A DNA stretch of 64,000 nucleotides from Cyclobacteriaceae bacterium (GTDB lineage: Bacteria; Bacteroidota; Bacteroidia; Cytophagales; Cyclobacteriaceae): positions 3,038,001-3,102,000 of the forward strand of contig JAHBUD010000001.1 in the NCBI GenBank assembly GCA_019638255.1, read 5' to 3'. This document shows, one piece after another, positions 1 through 8,466 of the stretch. Made by a program: the position numbers and the translations under genes. The notes below the pieces were generated by a model, which was given only the letters and a program-made list of their open reading frames with translations, was not told where the DNA came from and ran no database searches. Positions within the stretch are counted from its first letter, which is position 1; the number at the start of each line of letters is the position of its first letter.

Positions 1-55
1 TCAACACTATCCGTAATCAGTTATTTAGTTAAGGGGTAATCCCTGCGGGAATTTG

Positions 56-142
56 CGGAGAGAGAGGGATTCGAACCCTCGGTACAGTTACCCGCACAAC
101 GGTTTTCGAGACCGTCCCATTCAACCACTCTGGCATCTCTCC
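56..142 (-). tRNA. tRNA-Ser (anticodon CGA)
   Basis: The reverse complement folds as a class II tRNA. The acceptor arm is GGAGAGA paired with TCTCTCC, the T arm carries GGGTTCGAATCCC, the anticodon loop reads CTCGAAA, and there is a long variable arm as expected for serine. The anticodon CGA reads UCG codons. The discriminator base is G, typical of tRNA-Ser. The 3' CCA is not encoded, so it must be added after transcription. Boundaries were set from the acceptor stem pairing. Confidence 0.95.
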
Positions 143-238
143 TGACGATGCAAAGTAACATACATTTTTTAACTGAAATTGGTTTTGTACTTACTTAAAG
201 TTAGTTTCACCATTCCAAATAATAAAACCCATCGTATT

Positions 239-649
239 ATGAAACGCAAAGCAACAGCCGTTTGGCAAGGTTCCGGTAAAGAAGGCAATGGTCATTTAAG
301 TACACAAAGTACTGTACTCAACAAAACCCAATATTCGTTCAGTTCACGCTTTGAGGAAGGAGTAGGAACTAACCCTGAGGAACTGATTGCGGCAGCTCAT
401 GCAGGCTGCTTTACCATGAAATTAAGCTTTGTACTGGGCGAAGCTGGGTTCAAGCCCACTGAGTTAACTACTACCTGCACCATTACCCTGGAGAATGGAG
501 CTGTGACAAACTCCGATCTTGTACTAAAGGCTAACATACCTGGCATATCAAAAGAAAAGTTTGATGAGTGTGCAGAAAACGCAAAAGCCAATTGCCCTAT
601 TTCGAAGCTGCTCAACGCAACTATTTCATTAACGGCAACATTGTCCTGA
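239..649 (+). CDS. osmC: OsmC family peroxiredoxin
   Basis: A 136-residue protein of the OsmC/Ohr family, thiol peroxidases that reduce organic hydroperoxides in the cytoplasm. It aligns end to end from memory with E. coli OsmC: an N-terminal KATAVWQG strand, the [16 protein letters not shown] motif with the peroxidatic cysteine (Cys57), and the resolving cysteine (Cys119) in NCPIS. The ATG at 239 was chosen over an upstream start at 179 because family members begin with this lysine-rich segment and the extra 20 residues match nothing. It stands alone, converging on the permease gene to its right. No OxyR- or OhrR-like gene is nearby. Confidence 0.93.
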   Translation: MKRKATAVWQGSGKEGNGHLSTQSTVLNKTQYSFSSRFEEGVGTNPEELIAAAHAGCFTMKLSFVLGEAGFKPTELTTTCTITLENGAVTNSDLVLKANIPGISKEKFDECAENAKANCPISKLLNATISLTATLS

Positions 650-668
650 TCAGACTGTTAAAAAAGTA

Positions 669-1904
669 TTACTCAAAGCGCAACGATTCGATTGGATCGA
701 GTTTGGAAGCCTTGTGTGCAGGATAATACCCTGCCAGTAACCCAACAAAAACGCAAACAAAAAGTCCAAAGAAAATCCAAACCCACGGAATGATGTAACT
801 ATCCATTCCTAAGAAGCGTGCGCCCAGGTTGCCAAGCCCTATTCCCAATAATACTCCTAAGGCACCTCCCAGAAGACAAACTACAATAGCTTCTATTACA
901 AATTGTTGACGAATTCGAAGTGGTGTAGCCCCCAACGCCTTACGTACACCAATTTCGCGAGTACGCTCGGTAACAGAAACAAGCATTATATTCATTAGGG
1001 CAATAGAAGAACCTAAAAGCGTTACAAAACCAATAACAAAACCGGCCGTGCGCACATAGCCTGCAAGCTGGGCTGTTCGCTCGGCTAAGGAAACACTGCG
1101 CTCCAATTGAAATGAGTCGGGGTTACCCACATGGTCTTGCCTTATCCTGCGCATTACACCAGTGGCTTCTCCCATGGCATCATCAACATCATTAATATCA
1201 TCAACACCCACGGTCAAACGATACCAAAGGCTCCTCCCCTTTGCCATTTGATTAGCAACCCGGATCGGAATCACTACCATGTTATCATAATTACCTTCAA
1301 ACGATTGGCCTTTCTCAATTATAACCCCGATCACTTTAAACTGACTACCAAGAAAAGAGATTTTTTCACCTACAGGATTCTCATTCTCTTTAAACAAGGC
1401 TGTATAAATTTTGTGCCCAATAACCGCCACTTGTGTGCCGTATTGAATTTCGATTGGTGAGAAATTTCTTCCAAGTTTTAAATCAAGCCCCTTAATGGCC
1501 ATGTAGTTTTCGTTCGCTCCAAGCACTTGCACATTGGGGTTAGTTTTATTGGATAACCGCTTAACTTCGGCTGTTCCGGTTAAGTTAGCTGACAGGCTTA
1601 CCGTAGCCGGAAACTCATATTGATTGGTAAACCGGATAACCTCGCTGAAGGTAAGATTTGGATATACTTTTTCTGTGATGCCTTGCGTGCTTCCTCCCCG
1701 ATTGGTTTTGGAGGTAATATCGAATGTATTGGCACCGAGTGATGACAGACTACTTTTTATTGATTTCTCTACACCATCTACAGCAGTAAGCGCGCCAACA
1801 AGTGCTGTAATACCAATTGCAACAATGAGGGCTGTAAGGACTGACCGGAGCATATTGGCCTGCACCGACCGTAACCCCTCGCGCATATTTTCTACCACAT
1901 TCAT
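669..1904 (-). CDS. MacB/FtsX-type ABC transporter permease
   Basis: A 411-residue inner-membrane permease of the MacB/LolC/FtsX superfamily. One membrane helix lies near residues 18-40, followed by a large periplasmic MacB-PCD domain (about 45-270), then three helices near 281-307, 337-362 and 372-397. The FtsX signature REIGVRKALGA sits just before the second helix group. Such permeases work with a cytosolic ATPase and often a membrane fusion protein to move substrates or transmit force in the periplasm. No ATPase partner lies in the window, so the substrate cannot be told; Bacteroidota often carry several such orphan permeases. It is transcribed divergently from the secreted protein at 2046. 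Confidence 0.88.
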   Translation of the reverse strand: MNVVENMREGLRSVQANMLRSVLTALIVAIGITALVGALTAVDGVEKSIKSSLSSLGANTFDITSKTNRGGSTQGITEKVYPNLTFSEVIRFTNQYEFPATVSLSANLTGTAEVKRLSNKTNPNVQVLGANENYMAIKGLDLKLGRNFSPIEIQYGTQVAVIGHKIYTALFKENENPVGEKISFLGSQFKVIGVIIEKGQSFEGNYDNMVVIPIRVANQMAKGRSLWYRLTVGVDDINDVDDAMGEATGVMRRIRQDHVGNPDSFQLERSVSLAERTAQLAGYVRTAGFVIGFVTLLGSSIALMNIMLVSVTERTREIGVRKALGATPLRIRQQFVIEAIVVCLLGGALGVLLGIGLGNLGARFLGMDSYIIPWVWIFFGLFVCVFVGLLAGYYPAHKASKLDPIESLRFE

Positions 1905-1983
1905 AATACCATATCAGGACAACAATACGTTGATCATTCGGGTTAAATGTTACAGCGAAACAGGTTTTTTATTTTTAAAAGGC

Positions 1984-2010
1984 TTGTTTATCAAAAACGA
2001 GCTAACTTTG
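1984..2010 (+). promoter_or_regulatory. Candidate Bacteroidota sigma-A promoter
   Basis: TAACTTTG at 2003-2010 fits the Bacteroidota -7 element TAnnTTTG. A CTTG lies upstream at 1983-1986, somewhat closer than the usual spacing for the -33 element. The start codon of the downstream gene is at 2046, leaving a leader of roughly 30 bases. It sits in the divergent gap between the permease and the secreted protein. Confidence 0.5.
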
Positions 2011-2045
2011 ACAAACATCGGTAAATAAATTTAAGGCCTGAAATT

Positions 2046-3311
2046 ATGGGGATTGTGCGGGGTATATTATTAACAATACTAATACTGACTGGAGACCTGG
2101 TTAAAGCCAACTACATTTTTATCCCCATGGATGAACGCCAATCCAATCATTTAAAGGCATACGGTATTGCTTATTGGGTCCTTCGCAGCGAAACGGAAGT
2201 CGATTGGCTGCTGAATTACCGTGGTGGCAGTTTTATGATAAAGTTTCACCCGGCCGTTCAAAATGAGCTGCTAATACGGGGCGTCAGCTATGATATCATC
2301 TCGGATGCCCAGGCCAATCAAATCATCAGCGAAATTGCTAGCCCAGCTTTGAATTACGATATCATGAAGCTGGAAAAATATCCACGCATAGCTGTGTACT
2401 CACCCAAAACTGCCCAACCGTGGGACGATGCCGTAACGCTTGTTCTTACCTATGCAGAAATACCTTACGATGTAGTTTACGATGATGAGATACTGGCCGG
2501 TATTCTTCCTAAGTACGATTGGCTTCACCTCCATCACGAAGATTTTACAGGGCAATATGGAAAATTCTATGGCTCATTCTCGAACATGCCCTGGTACATA
2601 GAGGCACAGCGCGATGCTGAAGAGACAGCGCGAAGAAACGGTTTTCATAAAGTATCGCAGTTGAAACTGGCGGTGGCAAAACGGATTAAAGAATTCGTAG
2701 CAGGAGGCGGGTTTATGTTTGCCATGTGCTCAGCAACCGACAGTTATGATATTGCATTAGCTGCCGAGGGCGTAGACATTTGTGAGCGTATGTTTGATGG
2801 CGATCCGGCTGATCCTCAGGCGCAGGATAAAATCGATTTTGAAAAAACCCTGGCTTTTACCGATTTCAAGTTGGTGCGTGATCCCTACCAATACGAATTC
2901 TCATCCATTGACAATCCACCCAATGAACGTGGTCTACGTCAGGCTAATGATTACTTCAACTTATTTGAGTTTTCTGCCAAGTGGGATCCCATCCCTACCA
3001 TGTTAACACAAAATCACACTCGTGTTCTTAAAGGCTTCTTTGGCCAGACCACGGGTTTCAAAAAGAGTCTCATCAAGTCTGAGGTTGTCATCATGGCAGA
3101 GAACAAAGAAATAAAAGAAGCCAAATACTTGCACGGTGTGTTGGGCAAAGGTTTCTGGACTTTTTATGGCGGGCACGATCCTGAAGATTATCAGCACCAA
3201 GTGGGTGAAGAACCTACAGACCTGAATCAACATCCTAATTCACCGGGCTATCGGTTGATCCTTAACAACGTATTGTTCCCAGCTGCGAAAAAGAAAAAGC
3301 AAAAGACATAG
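2046..3311 (+). CDS. Secreted protein of the 'asparagine synthetase B'-labelled Bacteroidota family
   Basis: A 421-residue protein with a short N-terminal hydrophobic segment ending near LVKANYIFIPMDE, consistent with a signal peptide. The start region ANYIFIPMDERQSNHLKAYG is characteristic of a Bacteroidota family that databases often call asparagine synthetase B. That name does not fit: there is no N-terminal Cys2 glutaminase domain and no PP-loop SGGxDS motif. The middle (about 115-240) resembles a Rossmann or glutamine-amidotransferase-like fold, with AVYSPKTAQPWDDAV and VAGGGFMFAMCSATDS, close in style to periplasmic DUF4159-like domains. The C-terminus is lysine-rich (KKKKQKT). Biochemical function is unknown. 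Confidence 0.75.
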   Translation: MGIVRGILLTILILTGDLVKANYIFIPMDERQSNHLKAYGIAYWVLRSETEVDWLLNYRGGSFMIKFHPAVQNELLIRGVSYDIISDAQANQIISEIASPALNYDIMKLEKYPRIAVYSPKTAQPWDDAVTLVLTYAEIPYDVVYDDEILAGILPKYDWLHLHHEDFTGQYGKFYGSFSNMPWYIEAQRDAEETARRNGFHKVSQLKLAVAKRIKEFVAGGGFMFAMCSATDSYDIALAAEGVDICERMFDGDPADPQAQDKIDFEKTLAFTDFKLVRDPYQYEFSSIDNPPNERGLRQANDYFNLFEFSAKWDPIPTMLTQNHTRVLKGFFGQTTGFKKSLIKSEVVIMAENKEIKEAKYLHGVLGKGFWTFYGGHDPEDYQHQVGEEPTDLNQHPNSPGYRLILNNVLFPAAKKKKQKT

Positions 3312-3340
3312 TTTGCGCATTCACCTTTACCCAATTAATA

Positions 3341-3733
3341 ATGTCAATTAACCTTGCTCATCCATTCCGTGCACTCATTTTGTTTATCGTATTCAATGGA
3401 TGCTCATCCGTAAAGAAACAAAATGTTGAACAAATGGATAACGTAGTGATGGAACTGGCAGGAGAAAACTTTTCATGGGAATTTAGTCCATCAAAAAACT
3501 ATATCTTGTGCGTTGAACAACCTTTAAATGAAAGTATCAAGCAAGCCGTAAAATTTATTGTGGTTGATGCGCATACAAACAAAATCATCTATGAAAATTC
3601 TTTTTTGCCCGGCTCCGTAAAATGGCTCACCGACACCACCTTGGAAGTTTATAGCATTCCAGGAACATTAGAAAAAAATGATGATCTCTCGAACTACAAA
3701 AAGATTATTAATATTGAACAGCAAAAATACTAG
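3341..3733 (+). CDS. Small putative lipoprotein, unknown function
   Basis: A 130-residue protein beginning with a hydrophobic stretch (HPFRALILFIVFNG) that ends in FNGCSS, a reasonable lipobox, so Cys21 would be the acylated residue. The rest is a small domain rich in beta-strand-like alternation (FSWEFSPSKNYILCVE, HTNKIIYENSFLPGSVKW). No family was recognised. It follows the secreted protein by 29 bases on the same strand and may be cotranscribed with it. No ribosome-binding or regulatory feature stands out. Confidence 0.65.
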   Translation: MSINLAHPFRALILFIVFNGCSSVKKQNVEQMDNVVMELAGENFSWEFSPSKNYILCVEQPLNESIKQAVKFIVVDAHTNKIIYENSFLPGSVKWLTDTTLEVYSIPGTLEKNDDLSNYKKIINIEQQKY

Positions 3734-3857
3734 CACATGAAATGAGCATAAACCAAACTATACCCAACAACATGTTAATACGTGTGCTAATTCTGGTGGG
3801 GAAGTCTTGATATGCGAATTCCCTGTCTGCCGACCTTAAAAAATAAATTATTAACAC

Positions 3858-6800
3858 ATGAAATTCAGAATTCTACTTGGTCTGGTCGTTACCTACTGCT
3901 TGGTAATTCTATGGGTGATTCAGAAACCCATTGCAACGAATTACGCCACAACTGAAACTTATCGCCAGCAAGAATTTAACGGACCTGAAGAATTCTTTGA
4001 ATTTCAAAAGAGCATACGCACGCCTGATGGTGCCGAAACGCATGACTATAAACCCGGCTACCGCGTTCGAGAGTACGAGAAAGCCAAAATGGCCTATCAA
4101 GCCAGAATAAGTTCTGCACGAACACAATCGAATGGTGTGGTGGAGTGGAAAGAACGGGGCCCAAACAATGTACCCGGCCGCACACGCGGATTAATTGTTG
4201 ATCCAGAAGACCCGGATAAGAACACCTGGTTTGCAGGATCCGTAGGAGGCGGTGTTTGGAAAACAACCAATGGTGGCCAAAACTGGACGCTGATTACACC
4301 TGATCTTCCTAACCTTGCCACTACCGTATTAGCCATGGCACCCTCTAACCACAACATTATCTACCTGGGAACCGGAGAAGGATTTGGAAACCTTGATGGC
4401 ATCAGTGGAAATGGCATGTATAAATCAACGGACCGGGGAAATACCTGGAATTACCTTCCCTCAACCAGCAATTTTGGAGACATTAATCGGGCTATCGTTG
4501 ATCCTGCGAATGCAAACATTGTAGTTGTTGCCGCAAACTCAGGGATATACCGTACCATCACAGGAGGAACTAGTTGGACTAAAGTTTCTGAGCGCACATT
4601 GATTCAGGATTTGAAGGCAACCCCCGGCAATTTCAACATACAATATGCCGCTGAGCGTTTTATTGGCGTACTTAAATCAACAGATGGTGGTGTTACCTGG
4701 CAGCCCTCAAGTTCGGGCATGAACCCCGCAGGAAGAATTGAAATTGATATTTCACCTGTGAATGTGAACAGAATATTCGCTTCCACTCAGGGCAATACCG
4801 CTGGCGCACAAGCTAATCTTTACATGAGCGATGATGGTGGGCAATCCTGGTCGCTTGTAAATGTAACGTTCAATGGCAATGCTTTTGATTTTCTGGGAGG
4901 GCAAGGTTGGTACGACAACACCATAGCGTGCGATCCCTTTAATCAAAATGTGGTTTACTATGGCGGGGTCAATTTGTTCCGAACCACGCTGCAAGGTGGA
5001 TCCACTACCATAAACTCGTACTCGGTAGAGGAAAACAATACAACTTTTCTAACCCTGATTAATTTCGGGGCGGGCTATTACGGTGGCCGATTGGACGTTG
5101 GCGTAGCCGCCAATGCTAGTGTTGAGCTGCGATTTGGAGAAGGGAAATGGCAAAAAGCCCATCGGTTTCTGGTGCCTGAAGGAGCTTCTTCAGGCGTACC
5201 GAATGGAAATTATAGCTATGTTGATTATGTGGATGTACCGTTTGAAGCTTGGGACGTAACCAATAACCGGCAACTCATGGTTTCTTTCCGCGATCAGGAC
5301 AGAAATGGTGTTTTTAATCTCCGACCTCAATCAACGGATGGCGATCCGCTTACACAAAGCAGGGAATACGTTTATGTTAATAACGTAACCTATGATCCTG
5401 AAAACCCTCATCCATCCATTAGTGTTGCGGGTGGCCAAAAGCATCAAGAAATGTATAATTTCTGGCCGGTTTTAGCTGCGGGAAAATCGTGGCCTGATGA
5501 TATCACCACATCAACGCTCGCATTAAACTTCCTTCCATTGCCGAAACTGAATGCCACCACCGTAACAATATCGGATGCCTACGGACAATTCGATAGCAAA
5601 AACCGGTTTAACAATTACGGTGTTGACATGCATCCAGATCATCATAACCTGATCATGATCCCCATGTCGGCAACAACGTATAAAATTTTAAATGCCAACG
5701 ATGGGGGAGTATTTGTTTCGAATACATCAGCAACACCGGGCATTAATAATGGCGATTGGTCCATGCGCGGCACTACCTATAACACCAGCCAGTTTTACGG
5801 TGCCGATAAGCGGCCTGGATTTGACGAATACATTGGTGGCATGCAGGATAACGGAACCTGGAAGTCGCCCATGAATCAATCCGCCACAAGTTCAACAAAC
5901 TATTTTTTCAATATTGATGGCGATGGATTTGAGGTTATCTGGCACAATCTTGACGATAAAAAAATAATCGGAGGCTCACAAGGAAACAACTTCAGGCGAT
6001 CAACCGATGGCGGAAATTCATGGGCTAATGCTACCAGTGGACTTTCCGGCAATCATCCTTTCATTTCAAAGCTTGCCAACTCGCGCGATAACCCCGAGCG
6101 CATCTATACACTCTCATCGAACGGTGTTTTTTATTCAACCAATTTTGGTCAATCGTGGACGCTTACTTCGATCACCGAAAAATGGGGATCTGCAACATCG
6201 TTAATGGATGTAGAAGTGTCGCGTGCGAATGCCGACATTGTTTGGGCTGGAAGTGGTATGACTACCGTACGAAATCTGCATGTATCAACCGATGCAGGTC
6301 TTTCTTTTACACCAACCAACAACTCACCCCTTATCGCAGGAGGTATTACCAAACTGGCTTCCCATCCCCATGAGCCCAATACCGCATATGCGCTTTTCTC
6401 GCAGGCAGGCAATCCAAAAATTCTTCGTACCACTGATCTTGGCCAAACCTGGGAAGACATTTCGGGCTTTGCCTCCAGCGATGTCAGCACGAATGGATTC
6501 CCGGATGTAGCAGTTTATTGCCTTTATGTAAGACCTGATAATCCTGCTATCCTTTGGGCCGGTACCGAAATTGGTATTGTAGAATCGCAGGATAATGGAG
6601 AAACGTGGGCATTCGTTGCTGGATTTCCCAGCGTTTCGGTATGGGACATGAAAGGCCAGGATGACCAGGTGGTTATTGCTACCCACGGGCGGGGCATCTG
6701 GACAGCCACCATTGAAGCTTCTCAAATCGCGGTTTCTCCTCCTGAAATCCTTGCCTCCGGAACATCGCCACAGAAAAAATTGATGTTGAAAGTACAATCG

Positions 6801-7811
6801 CTTGAAACATTCGACAGAATAGAATTTTTTGATGGCTCAACACTCTTGGGGACTATTGAAGACGTATCCCCTTCCGAAATCATTATCGCCATTGGAAACC
6901 TCTCACCGGGAAGCAAGTCGATTAAAATGATAGCCTACACAGGCACCGCTGCCTACCACTCAAAAACCTATGCCATTCAACTGCTCGACATATTGTCCGT
7001 AGAAAATAGTTACGGCACCTTCTTCAATACATACAATGATGTTACGCTAAATGGATTTTTTGAGCAATCCTTTCAAGGTGCTTCCGCATCGGAAAGAAGC
7101 ACACCGCAAACCCATCATCCGTATGGGGCAAATCAAAACTACATGATTACGGTTCGACACCCTGTTAAGGTGGCATCCACCAACGCATTAATCCAATACG
7201 AAGATATTGCCATTGTGGAACCGGGTATTGAAGGAGCCGCTTTTGGAACGCCCGACTTCAAAGATTATGTTGTTGTTGAGGCAACAAAAAATGGTTTAGA
7301 CTGGATACCACTGGCCACAGGCTATGACGCGCGTGCCAATACTACCTGGTTAAATGCCTTCAACGCACCTACCCCCGGCAATAAGTCGATGTTTGTAGCG
7401 CACACGATCGATATACACAATACCTTTACTGCTGGCGACACATTGCTAGTACGGTATAGGTTGTTCACAAATACTACCGTAGCCGGTTGGGGCAGTGCCG
7501 TCAATTACTTTTTCATTCAACAAACTCCTACCGGTGTTGAAACAAAAAATAACATTGTTGGATTGAATGTTTTCCCCAACCCTACCCGTGACCTCACTAC
7601 CCTACAATTTACCTTATTGCGTTCCGGTGAGGTATACGTTGAAGTATCGGATGGCCTTGGGCGCACGGTGAAGCAAAAAAGTATGGGCGTGTTTGAAGCC
7701 GGTGAGCATGCTTTACCGCTAAATGTAACTGAACTTGCAACAGGAAATTATATCGTTCAACTCAAAACAACTACGTCAACCCAAACCGGAAGATTATTGA
7801 AAATAGAATAG
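3858..7811 (+). CDS. BNR/VPS10-like beta-propeller surface protein with T9SS type A sorting domain
   Basis: A 1317-residue exported protein. The first 25 residues form a signal peptide or anchor. From about residue 100 to 950 there are at least ten Asp-box (BNR) motifs of the pattern S-x-D-x-G-x-x-W, such as STDGGVTW, SDDGGQSW, STDGGNSW, TTDLGQTW and SQDNGETW, which build sortilin/VPS10-like propellers. A stretch near residues 390-600 interrupts the BNR series with a non-BNR insert. After about 960 come Ig-like and cohesin-like beta domains. The last 85 residues are a T9SS type A domain (VFPNPTRDLTTLQF, then GNYIVQLKTTT and RLLKIE). Known family members are surface or secreted; substrate or ligand is unknown. 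It stands alone. Confidence 0.88.
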   Translation: MKFRILLGLVVTYCLVILWVIQKPIATNYATTETYRQQEFNGPEEFFEFQKSIRTPDGAETHDYKPGYRVREYEKAKMAYQARISSARTQSNGVVEWKERGPNNVPGRTRGLIVDPEDPDKNTWFAGSVGGGVWKTTNGGQNWTLITPDLPNLATTVLAMAPSNHNIIYLGTGEGFGNLDGISGNGMYKSTDRGNTWNYLPSTSNFGDINRAIVDPANANIVVVAANSGIYRTITGGTSWTKVSERTLIQDLKATPGNFNIQYAAERFIGVLKSTDGGVTWQPSSSGMNPAGRIEIDISPVNVNRIFASTQGNTAGAQANLYMSDDGGQSWSLVNVTFNGNAFDFLGGQGWYDNTIACDPFNQNVVYYGGVNLFRTTLQGGSTTINSYSVEENNTTFLTLINFGAGYYGGRLDVGVAANASVELRFGEGKWQKAHRFLVPEGASSGVPNGNYSYVDYVDVPFEAWDVTNNRQLMVSFRDQDRNGVFNLRPQSTDGDPLTQSREYVYVNNVTYDPENPHPSISVAGGQKHQEMYNFWPVLAAGKSWPDDITTSTLALNFLPLPKLNATTVTISDAYGQFDSKNRFNNYGVDMHPDHHNLIMIPMSATTYKILNANDGGVFVSNTSATPGINNGDWSMRGTTYNTSQFYGADKRPGFDEYIGGMQDNGTWKSPMNQSATSSTNYFFNIDGDGFEVIWHNLDDKKIIGGSQGNNFRRSTDGGNSWANATSGLSGNHPFISKLANSRDNPERIYTLSSNGVFYSTNFGQSWTLTSITEKWGSATSLMDVEVSRANADIVWAGSGMTTVRNLHVSTDAGLSFTPTNNSPLIAGGITKLASHPHEPNTAYALFSQAGNPKILRTTDLGQTWEDISGFASSDVSTNGFPDVAVYCLYVRPDNPAILWAGTEIGIVESQDNGETWAFVAGFPSVSVWDMKGQDDQVVIATHGRGIWTATIEASQIAVSPPEILASGTSPQKKLMLKVQSLETFDRIEFFDGSTLLGTIEDVSPSEIIIAIGNLSPGSKSIKMIAYTGTAAYHSKTYAIQLLDILSVENSYGTFFNTYNDVTLNGFFEQSFQGASASERSTPQTHHPYGANQNYMITVRHPVKVASTNALIQYEDIAIVEPGIEGAAFGTPDFKDYVVVEATKNGLDWIPLATGYDARANTTWLNAFNAPTPGNKSMFVAHTIDIHNTFTAGDTLLVRYRLFTNTTVAGWGSAVNYFFIQQTPTGVETKNNIVGLNVFPNPTRDLTTLQFTLLRSGEVYVEVSDGLGRTVKQKSMGVFEAGEHALPLNVTELATGNYIVQLKTTTSTQTGRLLKIE

Positions 7812-7830
7812 ACAAAATAGGGTTAGAAAC

Positions 7831-7855
7831 GCGATCGATCAATGCATCCGATCGC
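7831..7855. terminator. Possible bidirectional hairpin between convergent genes
   Basis: GCGATCG (7831-7837) and CGATCGC (7849-7855) are perfect inverted arms of 7 bp with an 11-base loop. They lie between the 3' ends of the BNR protein and miaE and cover the miaE stop codon. There is no clear T run on either side, so termination activity is uncertain. Confidence 0.35.
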
Positions 7856-8438
7856 CCCGTACTTCGAGACTGGCCATAATGGCTGCCTCAGCTTCGAGTA
7901 ATTCCCGCCACCGTTTTTCCACTTGTTCAGCAGGAAGGTATTCCTTAGCGAGTTGTAAAAAGTTCTTATAGTGTCCGGCCTCGGAAACCATCAACTCATA
8001 GTAAAATTTAGAAAGCTCAAAGTCGCCAATATTTTTCCAGAGTATTCTAAATCGCTCGGCACTACGGGCTTCAATCAGTGCGTTCATCAACAGTTTCTCA
8101 ACCAATTGCTGTTCACGGCTTCCACCTTTTCTGATGGCTTTATTCAAGGCATCAACGTATTCATCTTTACGCTGCTTACCCAGTGAATAGCCACGCTTTT
8201 TCAACTCTTCTATTACACGTTCAAAATGGCTCCACTCCTCCGCCACAACAGGCGTTAAAACCTCCACCAGTCTTTCCTTATCCGAATATTGCACAATAAG
8301 CGAGATACACGATGAAGCAGCTTTCTGTTCGCAGTATGCATGATCAACAAGAATATCATCGATACTCTTTTCAGCTATGTTAATCCACCGTGGATCGGTG
8401 GGCAGTTCAAGTCCAAGGGTAAATTTATCTTTCATCAA
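7839..8438 (-). CDS. miaE: tRNA 2-methylthio-N6-isopentenyladenosine(37) hydroxylase MiaE
   Basis: A 199-residue non-heme diiron monooxygenase that hydroxylates the isopentenyl group of ms2i6A37 in tRNAs. The ferritin-like four-helix bundle carries the expected ligands: Glu37 in helix 1 (HAYCEQKA), Glu68xxHis71 (EEWSH), Glu123 (LIEARS) and Glu153xxHis156 (SEAGH). Length matches the family. It is the last gene of a minus-strand group with lpxK and the porin, 28 bases after the porin stop codon. MiaE depends on MiaA and MiaB, neither of which lies in this window. Confidence 0.93.
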   Translation of the reverse strand: MMKDKFTLGLELPTDPRWINIAEKSIDDILVDHAYCEQKAASSCISLIVQYSDKERLVEVLTPVVAEEWSHFERVIEELKKRGYSLGKQRKDEYVDALNKAIRKGGSREQQLVEKLLMNALIEARSAERFRILWKNIGDFELSKFYYELMVSEAGHYKNFLQLAKEYLPAEQVEKRWRELLEAEAAIMASLEVRGDRMH

Positions 8439-8466
8439 TACTCACAATCAAAACGGTTATTGCGCG

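Noticed and set aside
1..55. Short TCCC-TGC-GGGA hairpin near the tRNA 3' end
   Set aside because: Only 4 bp of stem and no clear T run, so a tRNA terminator cannot be claimed.
669..1904. Full MacAB-type efflux pump
   Set aside because: Only the permease is present; no ATPase or membrane fusion protein lies in the window.
2046..3311. Asparagine synthetase B function
   Set aside because: No N-terminal Cys2 glutaminase domain, no PP-loop, and a signal peptide is present.
3731..3789. Inverted TAGCACA/TGTGCTA pair around the lipoprotein gene end
   Set aside because: Arms of 7 bases with a 45-base loop and no T run; expected by chance at this length.
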